From Phyllobacterium bourgognense (GTDB taxonomy: Bacteria; Pseudomonadota; Alphaproteobacteria; Rhizobiales; Rhizobiaceae), in contig NZ_QPJM01000002.1 in the NCBI RefSeq assembly GCF_003337575.1, positions 124,001 through 188,000 on the forward strand: 64,000 nucleotides of DNA. Reading direction: 5' to 3'. Positions 1 through 7,871 of the stretch are shown here, in pieces; position 1 is the stretch's first letter, and every line of letters begins with the position of its first letter. The translations under genes were made by a program, and so were the position numbers. The notes beneath the pieces were generated by a model. The model saw only the letters and a program-made list of their open reading frames with translations. It made no database searches and had not been told where the DNA came from.

Positions 1-313
1 AGCCGAGGTTCTTCAGAAATTGCGCAATCGATGGGTCCTCGGCGCTGAGGCCCAACGTCGCTCCAGGCATACCGACCTTCGTCAGTCCGGTTCGGATCGG
101 TGCCTGTCCCGTGACAAAGGCAGCCCGTCCGGCAGTGCAACTCTGCTGGCCGTAGAAGTCCGTGAACATCGCACCTTCGCGAGCGATTCGATCGATGTTT
201 GGGGTTCGATACCCCATGATGCCGTGGTTGTAGCAGCTGACATTGAACCAGCCGATATCATCAGCCATTATGAACAGGATATTGGGCTTGTCGGATTTTG
301 ATGCCTTGGCCAT
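1..313 (-). CDS. Sulfatase (type I, formylglycine-dependent), N-terminal part
   Basis: Reading leftward from ATG at 311-313 the frame is open to the window edge (104 codons), so only the N-terminus is present. The protein opens with [17 protein letters not shown], the usual sulfatase start with the metal-binding Asp pair, and has CTAGR near residue 60, the C-x-(P/A)-x-R motif whose Cys becomes formylglycine. GQAPIRTGL follows as in arylsulfatases. No signal peptide is visible, so a cytoplasmic enzyme is likely. A GGAGA ribosome-binding site precedes the ATG. It lies 84 bp downstream of the GntR regulator on the same strand and may be co-transcribed. The sulfate-ester substrate cannot be told from this piece. 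Confidence 0.88.
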   Translation of the reverse strand, partial: MAKASKSDKPNILFIMADDIGWFNVSCYNHGIMGYRTPNIDRIAREGAMFTDFYGQQSCTAGRAAFVTGQAPIRTGLTKVGMPGATLGLSAEDPSIAQFLKNLG

Positions 314-397
314 TCGCTATTCTCCCGGTTATGGGCGAGATATTAGCCACGGCGGTGATGCCAAGAAGTACGTAACAGTTACAGACGCGATGCCGGC

Positions 398-1078
398 TCA
401 GCTCACCAAATCCACGAGCACATCATAGGCGGCATCGATATCGGCTTGTATCGCGGCCTCGACGGCCTTTCCATCGTGAGCGCATAGCGCGGCGAACATG
501 GACTGATGGTGCTCGTTGGCTTTGGTGTAGTTGCCGGAATCATGCAGCATGTTGAAGTACGGGCTGACCTGCAGCCAAAGATTCTCGATGATATTGAGAA
601 TGCTTTCCGATTTCGCCGCCTGGTAAATCGAGAAATGGAACGCGTAGTTTGCCCGCAGGTATGATTTGATATCGCCAGAGGCGTTGGCTTTTTCCAGTGC
701 TTTCAGCAGCGAGCGCAGAGTTTCCAGTTCGCTATCCTCGATGCGTTCGGCTGCCCATTTGCCGGCAAGCGCTTCGATCTCAATACGAACATTGCGCAGA
801 TCCGTGAGCTTGGCCCGGCTCAACCGCGGTATGCCGATGGAACGCCCGGAAACCACGGTCAGTGCATTGGCCGCTGTCAGCCGCCGCAAAGCTTCCCGCA
901 CCGGCATGGCGCTGACGCCGAAGGCATCGGCAAGGCTTTGCACGGGGACCATCTCGCCCGGAACAATGCCGCCTTCGAGGATCAGGCTGGCAATCTGGCG
1001 ATAGACGCGGTCCTGCAGCGTCTCCTTGGAAAGCGGGAGAATCTCAACACCTGGTCTCCTGTAACCGGCTTCAGCCAT
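398..1078 (-). CDS. GntR-family transcriptional regulator, FadR/FCD subfamily
   Basis: 226 aa, normal for the family. Residues about 18-80 form the winged helix-turn-helix (YRQIASLILEGGIVPGE, then SLADAFGVSAMPVREALRRL, the GntR signature). Residues about 95-215 form the all-helical FCD ligand domain, with the metal-binding His pattern suggested by HFSIY and NEHHQSMF. It is divergent from the sugar ABC/dehydrogenase operon starting at 1292, with palindromic sites in the 213-bp gap, so it is probably the local repressor responding to the pathway substrate or an intermediate. The sulfatase gene follows on the same strand. The ligand is unknown; FCD regulators commonly bind sugar acids or other carboxylates. 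Confidence 0.9.
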   Translation of the reverse strand: MAEAGYRRPGVEILPLSKETLQDRVYRQIASLILEGGIVPGEMVPVQSLADAFGVSAMPVREALRRLTAANALTVVSGRSIGIPRLSRAKLTDLRNVRIEIEALAGKWAAERIEDSELETLRSLLKALEKANASGDIKSYLRANYAFHFSIYQAAKSESILNIIENLWLQVSPYFNMLHDSGNYTKANEHHQSMFAALCAHDGKAVEAAIQADIDAAYDVLVDLVS

Positions 1079-1173
1079 TGTTCACCTTTTCGTGGCGGGT
1101 GCCTTTAAACGTGGAATGCAGCGTCCACCACAGCGCGTCAAGAGTTTCTCCTTATCTAACAAATCTTATGCAC

Positions 1174-1207
1174 GATCAATGGTATTTTATCATTGATCTT
1201 TGATCAA
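1174..1207. promoter_or_regulatory. Candidate GntR operator (nested palindromes)
   Basis: TTGATCTTTGATCAA at 1193-1207 is a perfect 6-3-6 palindrome. A second dyad, GATCAAT at 1174-1180 with ATTGATC at 1192-1198, overlaps it. They sit between the divergent GntR gene (start 1078) and the ABC operon (start 1292), where an autoregulating FCD-type repressor would bind. The function is inferred from position and symmetry only. Confidence 0.5.
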
Positions 1208-1291
1208 ATGGTGATACGGTTGGCTGCAGGAACGACGAGAGGGAAGAGGAGCCCGCTCGGAGATGTTTTCCTGTGTCAGGGAGGAATTATA

Positions 1292-2419
1292 ATGGGAATT
1301 GGATCAATCATCCGGCGCGCTGCCGCTTGCGCCTGTCTCGCGTCAAGCATGGTCATGATCGGCCACGCCGACGCTGCGGAAAAGCACAAGATTTTTCTTA
1401 GCATGAGCTTTATCGGCAATGACTGGCAGGCCGAGGCGGCCAACATGGTCAAGGCCATGGCTGCCCACAAGGACTACGCTGACAAGGTGGATTTGCAGGT
1501 CCAGGTTGCCGGTCCCAATGCCCAGCGGCAAATTCAACAGATCAACGCCATGGTCCAGGCCGGTGCTGAAGCCATTGTGATTTTCCCGATTTCACCGACC
1601 GCGCTCAATCAGGTTGTGAAGAATGCGTGCGACAAGGGCGTTAAGGTATTCGCCTATGATGGCGAGATCACCGAACCCTGCGCCTACAATATAGCGATCG
1701 ATCAGGAAGAGGCCGGCCGCGTGACCGCGGAATGGTTGGTCAAGAAGCTCAACGGCAAGGGCAATATCATTGCGATTACCGGCGTGCCCGGAACGTCTGT
1801 CGACAATCTTCGTACAAAGGCAGCCAAAGAAGTTTTCGCCAAACATCCCGATATCAAGATCGTCGGCGAAGCGGTTGGCATGTGGAGCCAGGCTGTCGCG
1901 CGCACCGAACTCTCGAAGATCCTCGCAACCCGCAACTGGGACGACATTAACGGGCTGTGGATGCAGGTCGGATGCTTCACCGCAAATTCGATGCAGCTCG
2001 AAGCAGGCAAGAAGCCGGAACAGCTTCTTCCATGCGCAGGCGAGGGATCGAATGGCGGACGTATCCAGATGCTGCCCGCAGGAACCGAGGCAGAGGGTGC
2101 GACACCTCCCTATGCACCCATGGGCGCGCCGCGCATTTCCTATGCGTCCCCGCCATATTCTGGCGCTCTCGCGCTGAAGCTTGCCGTCGATGCGATCGAA
2201 GGCAAGGAAGTACCGAAAAAGACTGTGCTGCCGCTGCCTCTGGTCACCAACGAGACCATCAAGCTCTGCCAGGAAGGTACGTGGCAGGAAATGAAAGACG
2301 GCTGCAACGCATTCAAACCGTCCATCGTCTCCAATCCGGGCTGGTTTGCTTCGATCTTCTCGGAAAAGACACCCGAGATCGGTCTCAATGCAGCATTGGT
2401 CGGTCAGCCTGAAAACTAA
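1292..2419 (+). CDS. Sugar-type ABC transporter substrate-binding protein (Peripla_BP_4)
   Basis: 375 aa from ATG 1292, chosen because GGGAGGA lies at 1279-1285 and the product then starts with a signal peptide (IRRAAACACLASSMVMIGHADA, cleavage near ADA-AEKH). An upstream in-frame start at 1193 would lack this. The mature protein has the RbsB/periplasmic binding protein type 1 layout: SFIGNDWQAEAANMVKAM, then QIQQINAMVQAGAEAIVIFP, the ITGVPGTSVDNLRTKAAKEV hinge region and a C-terminal lobe. Four Cys in the C-terminal half could form disulfides. It delivers a sugar or sugar acid to the ABC proteins encoded next. The substrate is not identifiable by eye. Confidence 0.88.
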   Translation: MGIGSIIRRAAACACLASSMVMIGHADAAEKHKIFLSMSFIGNDWQAEAANMVKAMAAHKDYADKVDLQVQVAGPNAQRQIQQINAMVQAGAEAIVIFPISPTALNQVVKNACDKGVKVFAYDGEITEPCAYNIAIDQEEAGRVTAEWLVKKLNGKGNIIAITGVPGTSVDNLRTKAAKEVFAKHPDIKIVGEAVGMWSQAVARTELSKILATRNWDDINGLWMQVGCFTANSMQLEAGKKPEQLLPCAGEGSNGGRIQMLPAGTEAEGATPPYAPMGAPRISYASPPYSGALALKLAVDAIEGKEVPKKTVLPLPLVTNETIKLCQEGTWQEMKDGCNAFKPSIVSNPGWFASIFSEKTPEIGLNAALVGQPEN

Positions 2420-2427
2420 GCGTAGGC

Positions 2428-2456
2428 TTGCGCGGAGTGGCTAGCACTCCGCGCAA
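2428..2456 (+). terminator. Intercistronic hairpin after the binding-protein gene
   Basis: A perfect 12-bp stem (2428-2439 with 2445-2456, loop GCTAG) begins 8 nt after the stop of the binding-protein gene. No T-run follows, so it is more likely a 3'-end protecting or partial attenuating structure that raises binding-protein mRNA over the downstream ABC genes than a full terminator. Confidence 0.6.
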
Positions 2457-2493
2457 CTTGGCTTATCCCGATGATTTGAGCAGGACCGGTGGG

Positions 2494-4035
2494 ATGAATT
2501 CACCATTCGAACAATCCGCCATTGAAGTCACCGATATTCGCAAGGCGTTTGGCGCCACGGTTGCCGTGGATGGCGTATCCTTCCGCATCGAGCCTGGAAG
2601 TACGCATGCGTTGCTCGGCGAGAATGGTGCGGGCAAATCAACGATTGTCAAATTGCTGTCGGGACTGCTGCGTCCTGACGAGGGGCACATATCGGTCTTT
2701 GGCGAAAGAGCAGCGCTCAATGCACCAAGGGCGGCGCATGCGCTTGGCGTCCAGACCGCATTTCAGGAAATGACGCTGGTCAAGGATTTGACAGTGCTCG
2801 ACAATATGCTGATGCCTTATGCGCCGATCGGGATTACTGGCATGATCCGCCGGTCTGCGGCGCGTCACGCCATAGCCCGGCATTTGCAGGAGCTCGAATT
2901 TGCGGTCGATCTCGACGCTGAAGTCGGCACACTCGATCTTGCCATCCAGCAAAAGATAGAAATTGCCCGGGCGCTTTATCGCAAGCCCCGAATTCTTCTC
3001 CTGGACGAACCGACATCGACGCTTGCGGGCAGCGACGTCGAATGGCTGGGCCGGATCATCGCCAAGCTGAAGGCGGCAGGGACGACCATCGTTTTCATTA
3101 CGCATCGCATGCGTGAGGTGCGCGCCTTTTGTGACACGCTGACTATCTTGCGCAATGGACGCCACATAACCACGTGCGCCGTTGCCTCCATTACCGACGG
3201 CCAAGTTATCGAGAACATTGTCGGGCGATCGATTGCCCAGACTTTCCCGGCGCGGCCCAAAAGCGATGCCGCATTTGGTGCCCCGGTGCTCGGGGTCCGC
3301 AACTTGCGGGCCGGCCACAAGTTGCGCGATGCGAGTTTCGATTTGCGGAAAGGCGAAATCCTCGGCGTTGCCGGATTGCAGGGCATGGGCCAGCTTGACC
3401 TTTTCCTGACTTGCTTTGGCATGACACAGGTGGCCCATGGCGATATCCTTGTCGATGGGCGCATGGTCCGGTTTGGCTCGCCTGCAGATGCGCTTAAGCC
3501 CAATATTGCCATTGGGCTGGTGCCTGAAGACCGAAAGACGGAGGGCCTGTTCCTGAAACTCAGCGGAACGCTCAACGCATCCTTGCCGGTGATTGACAGG
3601 TTCTCACGATTTGGACTGATACAAAGTGATCTTGAACGCCAGGCCGTGCGTTCTGCTTTCGGCACCGTCGAGGTTGATCAGCGCGCGCTGTGGACCAGGG
3701 CAGGAGCTTTTTCCGGCGGTAACCAGCAGAAGATCGCGATTGCAAAATGGCTTGTCGCCCAAAGCCGTATCCTGCTGCTGTTCGATCCAACCCGCGGTAT
3801 CGATGTCGGCACCAAGCACGAACTTTACGTCATGATGCGCAACTTCACCGACGCTGGAGGTTCGATCCTCCTGCACTCGACGGAGATTCCCGAGCTCGTG
3901 CATTTGTGCGACCGGGTTCTGGTCCTTTATGATGGGCAGATTGCGGCATCGTTGTCGCGCGATCAATTGACCGAAGCCTCGATCATGCGGCCAGCTCTGG
4001 GCCATGACAGCGCAGCAAAAGAGGCCGCCGAATGA
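2494..4035 (+). CDS. Sugar ABC transporter ATP-binding protein (two fused NBDs, RbsA/MglA type)
   Basis: 513 aa from ATG 2494. The frame stays open upstream, but that would run through the hairpin at 2428-2456, so the ATG after CAGGACCGG is preferred. NBD1 has Walker A GENGAGKST, a degenerate signature around LDLAIQQKIEIARAL and Walker B ILLLDEPTSTL. NBD2 has the degenerate P-loop typical of the family (GLQGMGQ), a good signature FSGGNQQKIAIAKWL, and a Walker B reading LLLFDPTRGID, without the Glu of the common DEPTRG. It powers uptake by the fused permease whose ATG overlaps its stop by 4 bp (ATGA). Confidence 0.9.
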   Translation: MNSPFEQSAIEVTDIRKAFGATVAVDGVSFRIEPGSTHALLGENGAGKSTIVKLLSGLLRPDEGHISVFGERAALNAPRAAHALGVQTAFQEMTLVKDLTVLDNMLMPYAPIGITGMIRRSAARHAIARHLQELEFAVDLDAEVGTLDLAIQQKIEIARALYRKPRILLLDEPTSTLAGSDVEWLGRIIAKLKAAGTTIVFITHRMREVRAFCDTLTILRNGRHITTCAVASITDGQVIENIVGRSIAQTFPARPKSDAAFGAPVLGVRNLRAGHKLRDASFDLRKGEILGVAGLQGMGQLDLFLTCFGMTQVAHGDILVDGRMVRFGSPADALKPNIAIGLVPEDRKTEGLFLKLSGTLNASLPVIDRFSRFGLIQSDLERQAVRSAFGTVEVDQRALWTRAGAFSGGNQQKIAIAKWLVAQSRILLLFDPTRGIDVGTKHELYVMMRNFTDAGGSILLHSTEIPELVHLCDRVLVLYDGQIAASLSRDQLTEASIMRPALGHDSAAKEAAE

Positions 4036-6098
4036 CGATGATGACCTCGACTGCCACGAGCCGTAACTGGACTTCCCTGTTCAGCATGTCGCCTGAACGG
4101 CGCAGCGTACTCATCGCCATAGCCGTATTTCTTGGCCTGCTTGGTTTGGTAGATTTTGTCAGCAGCGGCCCGCTCAGCTATTTCGACATTTCGTTCCTTT
4201 CGAGCGGCGGAGCAACGTCGGCGATTGCTGCGATCGGACAAACGATCGTCGTTCTTTCCGGCGGTTTCGATCTGTCGGCCGGGGCGGTGATTTCGCTGGT
4301 CAATGTGGTGTTGGCGCAAGGCATGGACCCGGCGGCGGCACAGACGAGTGTGGTGTATTGGACCTGTGTCGGAATCGGCGTTGGCATGCTGACCGGGGCT
4401 TTCAACGGCATTTTCATCGCATTCTTCCGGTTGCAGCCCATCGTGGTCACGCTGTCGACCATGTTCATTATCCAGGGTCTGACGCTGCTGGTAATGGACA
4501 AGCCCGGTGGCTTCGTCGCGCCTGACCTTGGGACCTTCTATCTTGGTGATGCAATACCCGGCTGGCTGCCCATGCCGCTGGTGGTGATCGGTGTTGTTCT
4601 ACTCGCCTGGCTCTGGCTGAAGAACACGCGGTTCGGTACGGCGATCTATGCGGTCGGCAGCGATCCGGACGCTGCTGCGGCAATCGGCGTGAGGGTCAAG
4701 CTCACCAAATTCCTGGTCTATGTCATCGCCGGCGGCTGCTATGGCCTGGCTGGTGTTTTCATCAGCGCGCAGACGGGCAGCGCCGATCCGCTGGTTGGCA
4801 ATCCGCTGCTCCTGTCGATGTTTGCGGCGGTCGTCGTTGGCGGTACCCGCCTCGGTGGCGGACGTGGTGGGCCACTTGGCACCGTCTTCGGCGCCTATAT
4901 CCTCATGATGGTCGTGAATATTCTCCTCGTCCTCAATGTGTCGGCCTACTATTCGACCATCGCGGAAGGAACCATCCTGATACTTGCAGTCCTCGCTGGA
5001 TCGGTCTCGTACAGTTCGACCCTCGCCAAGCAATTGCGCAGTGCGCAGGCGCAGTTCGGCGCATGGCGTCAGGGCCTGCTGCCCTCGCAGCTCGATCGCA
5101 CTGACCGGCGGATGAAGATGCCATCGTCCGCCGAGGGCAAACTGGTAGCGTCGTCATTCCTTTCGCGCAACAGCGAGACGATCCGGTATGCACTACCGGC
5201 ATATTTGTGTCTGCTCGCCGTTGTAATAGTGACTCAACTCTGGCTTGGCCGGGCGATCCTGAACCCGACCTACTGGAACTCGCTGGCGGTCCTGTCCACC
5301 TTCCTCGCCATACTGGCTTTGGGGCAGGGGACGGTGATCCTGACTGGCGGCCTCGACCTCTCGGTTCCCTGGACTATCGGCATAGCGGGTATCCTGCTCG
5401 CAGGTATCGTCAATGGTTCCGACGCGGCTCTCGTCTACGCTTTGCCCGCCGTTCTTCTCATCGCGTGCCTTATCGGATTTATCAACGGCGTTGGAATCGT
5501 CGTACTCGGCATTTCGCCCATCGTCATGACCCTGGCTATGAACGGCATCCTGCAGGGGTTCGCCCTGGTCTATTCGCAAGGAACGCCGGCAGGATTTTCG
5601 TCGCCGATGCTTCGCTGGTTCATGACGGGAAAAATCTGGACTGTTACGCCGGTCGTTCCGTTCATGGTTTTGTTTGTCATCGCCGCCGTATTCCTGCTCG
5701 GACGAACAGCCTTCGGACGCAGGGTCTACGGCATCGGCAATGGATTGAGGGCAGCGCAGCTCTCGGGCATCGCCGTCGGACGCACGCTCATTCTTGTCTA
5801 TGTGCTCTCCGGCCTTTGCGCCGGGCTCGTCGGGGTATTGCTCACCGGGTTCTCGGGACAGGCAAGTCTCGGCATGGGGGATGATTATCTGCTGCCGTCG
5901 ATCGCGGTGGTAGTGGTTGGTGGAGCACTGATTACCGGCGGACGTGGTCACTATCTCGGCATGCTGGGTGGGGTGCTGCTACTCACCGCACTGCAAATGT
6001 TCCTGGCGGGAACAACGTTGCCCTATGCAACGCGGGCGATCCTGTTTGGCCTTGTGGTGCTTGGCGCAGTTATGGCGCTTCGCGAGAAGCGGTCTTAG
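4032..6098 (+). CDS. Fused tandem sugar ABC permease (two BPD_transp_2 domains)
   Basis: 688 aa, about twice the usual RbsC/AraH-type permease. Residues about 20-330 are one complete permease (GQTIVVLSGGFDLSAGAV, then VVVGGTRLGGGRGGPLGT). After a charged linker of about 40 residues (QLDRTDRRMKMPSSAEGKL) a second complete permease spans about 375-688 (GQGTVILTGGLDLSVPWT, VVVVGGALITGGRGHYLG). The two halves differ, so this is a fused heterodimer rather than a recent exact duplication. It forms the whole membrane channel of the importer in one chain. Translation is coupled to the ATPase by an ATGA overlap. The family normally works as two separate subunits, so the fusion is notable. Confidence 0.9.
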   Translation: MTMMTSTATSRNWTSLFSMSPERRSVLIAIAVFLGLLGLVDFVSSGPLSYFDISFLSSGGATSAIAAIGQTIVVLSGGFDLSAGAVISLVNVVLAQGMDPAAAQTSVVYWTCVGIGVGMLTGAFNGIFIAFFRLQPIVVTLSTMFIIQGLTLLVMDKPGGFVAPDLGTFYLGDAIPGWLPMPLVVIGVVLLAWLWLKNTRFGTAIYAVGSDPDAAAAIGVRVKLTKFLVYVIAGGCYGLAGVFISAQTGSADPLVGNPLLLSMFAAVVVGGTRLGGGRGGPLGTVFGAYILMMVVNILLVLNVSAYYSTIAEGTILILAVLAGSVSYSSTLAKQLRSAQAQFGAWRQGLLPSQLDRTDRRMKMPSSAEGKLVASSFLSRNSETIRYALPAYLCLLAVVIVTQLWLGRAILNPTYWNSLAVLSTFLAILALGQGTVILTGGLDLSVPWTIGIAGILLAGIVNGSDAALVYALPAVLLIACLIGFINGVGIVVLGISPIVMTLAMNGILQGFALVYSQGTPAGFSSPMLRWFMTGKIWTVTPVVPFMVLFVIAAVFLLGRTAFGRRVYGIGNGLRAAQLSGIAVGRTLILVYVLSGLCAGLVGVLLTGFSGQASLGMGDDYLLPSIAVVVVGGALITGGRGHYLGMLGGVLLLTALQMFLAGTTLPYATRAILFGLVVLGAVMALREKRS

Positions 6099-6109
6099 GA
6101 GGATGAATG

Positions 6110-6916
6110 ATGAATAAAATTGCACCGGCATCTGCGGAAGAATTCTTGGGTGGTTTGCGCGATCAGAGAGTGTTGGTCACGGCGGGGGCCTCCGGTATTG
6201 GCTACGCCATTGCCGCAACCCTTTCACGGCTCGGTGCCCGCGTCGCGATCTGCGACATATCCCAATCGCTGCTGGACGAAGCGCAGAATAGTGTTTCGCT
6301 GGCTCATGCGACGCTGGCCGACGTTTCGCGTGAACAAGATGTCGACCGCATGTTCGAGGAGGTGTCCTCTTCACTGGGCGGTCTCGACGCGCTTATCAAC
6401 AATGCGGGCATAGCCGGTCCGACAGGCGGCGTCGATGAAATCAGTGCGGAGGACTGGCGCCGGTGCATCGACATCTGCCTGACCGGGCAGTTCCTTTGCG
6501 CACGGCGCGCGGTACCGATGCTCAAGGCATCCGGAGGCGGATCGATCGTCAATATGTCATCTGCCGCCGGCAAGCACGGCTATGCTTTTCGCACGCCATA
6601 TTCGGCAGCCAAGTTCGGGGTGATAGGTTTTACCCAAAGTCTCGCCAAGGAACTCGGACCGCATGCGATCCGCGTCAATGCAATCCTCCCGGGTATTGTC
6701 GAGGGACCGCGTATTGAAAACGTCATCAGCAACCGGGCGAAGCAGCTCGGTATCTCACATGAGGAAATGACCGAACGCTATCTTGAGAATGTTTCGCTGC
6801 GGCGGATGGTCAGCCCCTACGATGTCGCGACCATGGTCGCTTTTCTGCTTTCCAATGCTGGTATCAACATTTCGGGCCAGTCGCTCGGTGTTGATGGCAA
6901 TGTCGAAACCCTGTGA
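6110..6916 (+). CDS. Short-chain dehydrogenase/reductase (classical SDR)
   Basis: 268 aa. Start ATG 6110 is placed 7 nt after AGGAGG (6097-6102); ATG 6107 is the alternative. It has the NAD(P) motif TAGASGIGYAIA, the Asp at the end of the second strand (AICDIS) that favours NAD, NNAGIAG, Ser in NMSSAAGK and the catalytic YSAAK. The C-terminal segment SNAGINISGQSLGVDGN is typical of polyol and sugar dehydrogenases and of FabG-like enzymes. Its place in an operon with lactonases suggests oxidation of a free sugar to its lactone or of a polyol hydroxyl, but the substrate is inferred only. It follows the permease gene by a few bases, and its Shine-Dalgarno overlaps the permease stop. Confidence 0.9.
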   Translation: MNKIAPASAEEFLGGLRDQRVLVTAGASGIGYAIAATLSRLGARVAICDISQSLLDEAQNSVSLAHATLADVSREQDVDRMFEEVSSSLGGLDALINNAGIAGPTGGVDEISAEDWRRCIDICLTGQFLCARRAVPMLKASGGGSIVNMSSAAGKHGYAFRTPYSAAKFGVIGFTQSLAKELGPHAIRVNAILPGIVEGPRIENVISNRAKQLGISHEEMTERYLENVSLRRMVSPYDVATMVAFLLSNAGINISGQSLGVDGNVETL

Positions 6917-6923
6917 GGTAGCG

Positions 6924-7871
6924 ATGCAAAAGACAGCGATCATCGGCAGCGGTTTCATCGGCAGAGCATGGGCCATCAGTTTTGCCCGCGCCGGCTATCA
7001 GGTGAGCCTGTGGGACCAAGCGCCGGACGCTGTGGCCAAGGCTTGCGGCTATATTGCAGATGTGCTCACCGATCTTGAGCGGAACGACCTGCTCAACGGG
7101 CATTCGCCCGAAGCGGTTCTGTCGCGCATCGTAGCTGAAACGGATCTCGCAAAGGCGCTGGAAGGCGCAATCCACATTCAGGAAAATACCCCGGAAAATC
7201 TCGAAACAAAGATCAAGGTGTTTTCACTCCTCGATGAGAATGCCGATGCGTCGGCCGTTATCGCGAGTTCGACGTCGGCCTTGCTGCCATCGAAATTCAC
7301 CGAGCATCTGAAAAACCGCCAGCGTTGTCTTGTCGTTCACCCGATCAACCCGCCATATCTCATTCCTGCGGCCGAAATTGTTCCGGCACCCTGGACCTCG
7401 GGCGAGGTCGTGGAACGGACCCGCGCGTTCTTGATTGCCGCGGGACATGCGCCGCTGGTCATGAAGCGCGAACTCGACGGGTTCATCATGAACCGCATGC
7501 AGGGCGCCCTTCTCGAGGAGGCCTTTCGCCTCGTCGCCGATGGGTATGCGACAGTCGAGGACGTCGATATCGGTATTCGAGACGGACTTGCGCTCCGCTG
7601 GTCGTTCATGGGCCCATTCGAGACGATCGATCTGAACGCACCGGGTGGCGTGCGAGACTATGTCGAGCGCTATCAGATCATCTACGAGCGGTTGTTTCCC
7701 CAGATGCAGCGCCGCGTCGACTGGGCGGGCGATGTGCTCAAAACCGTAGAGGCCGGCCGGCGCGAAAAGCTGCCGCAGGAGAAGCTGGTCGATCGTCAAG
7801 TCTGGCGCGACCGCCGCCTCATGGCGCTTGCGGCGCACAAGAAGAAATCAACGCAGGAGTTCGGACAATGA
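6924..7871 (+). CDS. 3-hydroxyacyl-CoA-dehydrogenase-fold enzyme, L-gulonate 3-dehydrogenase (lambda-crystallin)-like
   Basis: 315 aa from ATG 6924. It has N-terminal Rossmann motif IIGSGFIGRAWAISFARAG with an Asp after strand 2 (SLWDQA), ASSTSALLPSKF, then VHPINPPYLIPAAEIVPAP, which carries the catalytic His and matches my recollection of lambda-crystallin (CRYL1). DGFIMNRMQGALLEEAFRLV and GLALRWSFMGPFETIDLNAP complete the family pattern. Family members oxidise C3 hydroxyls of acids (L-gulonate, 3-hydroxybutyrate-like acids, L-carnitine). With a BKACE gene overlapping its stop by 4 bp, it most likely makes the beta-keto acid that BKACE cleaves. Carnitine dehydrogenase activity is a less likely alternative given the sugar transporter and lactonases. 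Confidence 0.85.
   Translation: MQKTAIIGSGFIGRAWAISFARAGYQVSLWDQAPDAVAKACGYIADVLTDLERNDLLNGHSPEAVLSRIVAETDLAKALEGAIHIQENTPENLETKIKVFSLLDENADASAVIASSTSALLPSKFTEHLKNRQRCLVVHPINPPYLIPAAEIVPAPWTSGEVVERTRAFLIAAGHAPLVMKRELDGFIMNRMQGALLEEAFRLVADGYATVEDVDIGIRDGLALRWSFMGPFETIDLNAPGGVRDYVERYQIIYERLFPQMQRRVDWAGDVLKTVEAGRREKLPQEKLVDRQVWRDRRLMALAAHKKKSTQEFGQ

Noticed and set aside
20-301. 93-aa + frame at the left edge
   Set aside because: Antisense to the sulfatase, whose motifs are unmistakable.
5193-5951. 252-aa minus frame in the permease
   Set aside because: Antisense to the second permease domain; acidic and low-complexity translation typical of shadow frames.
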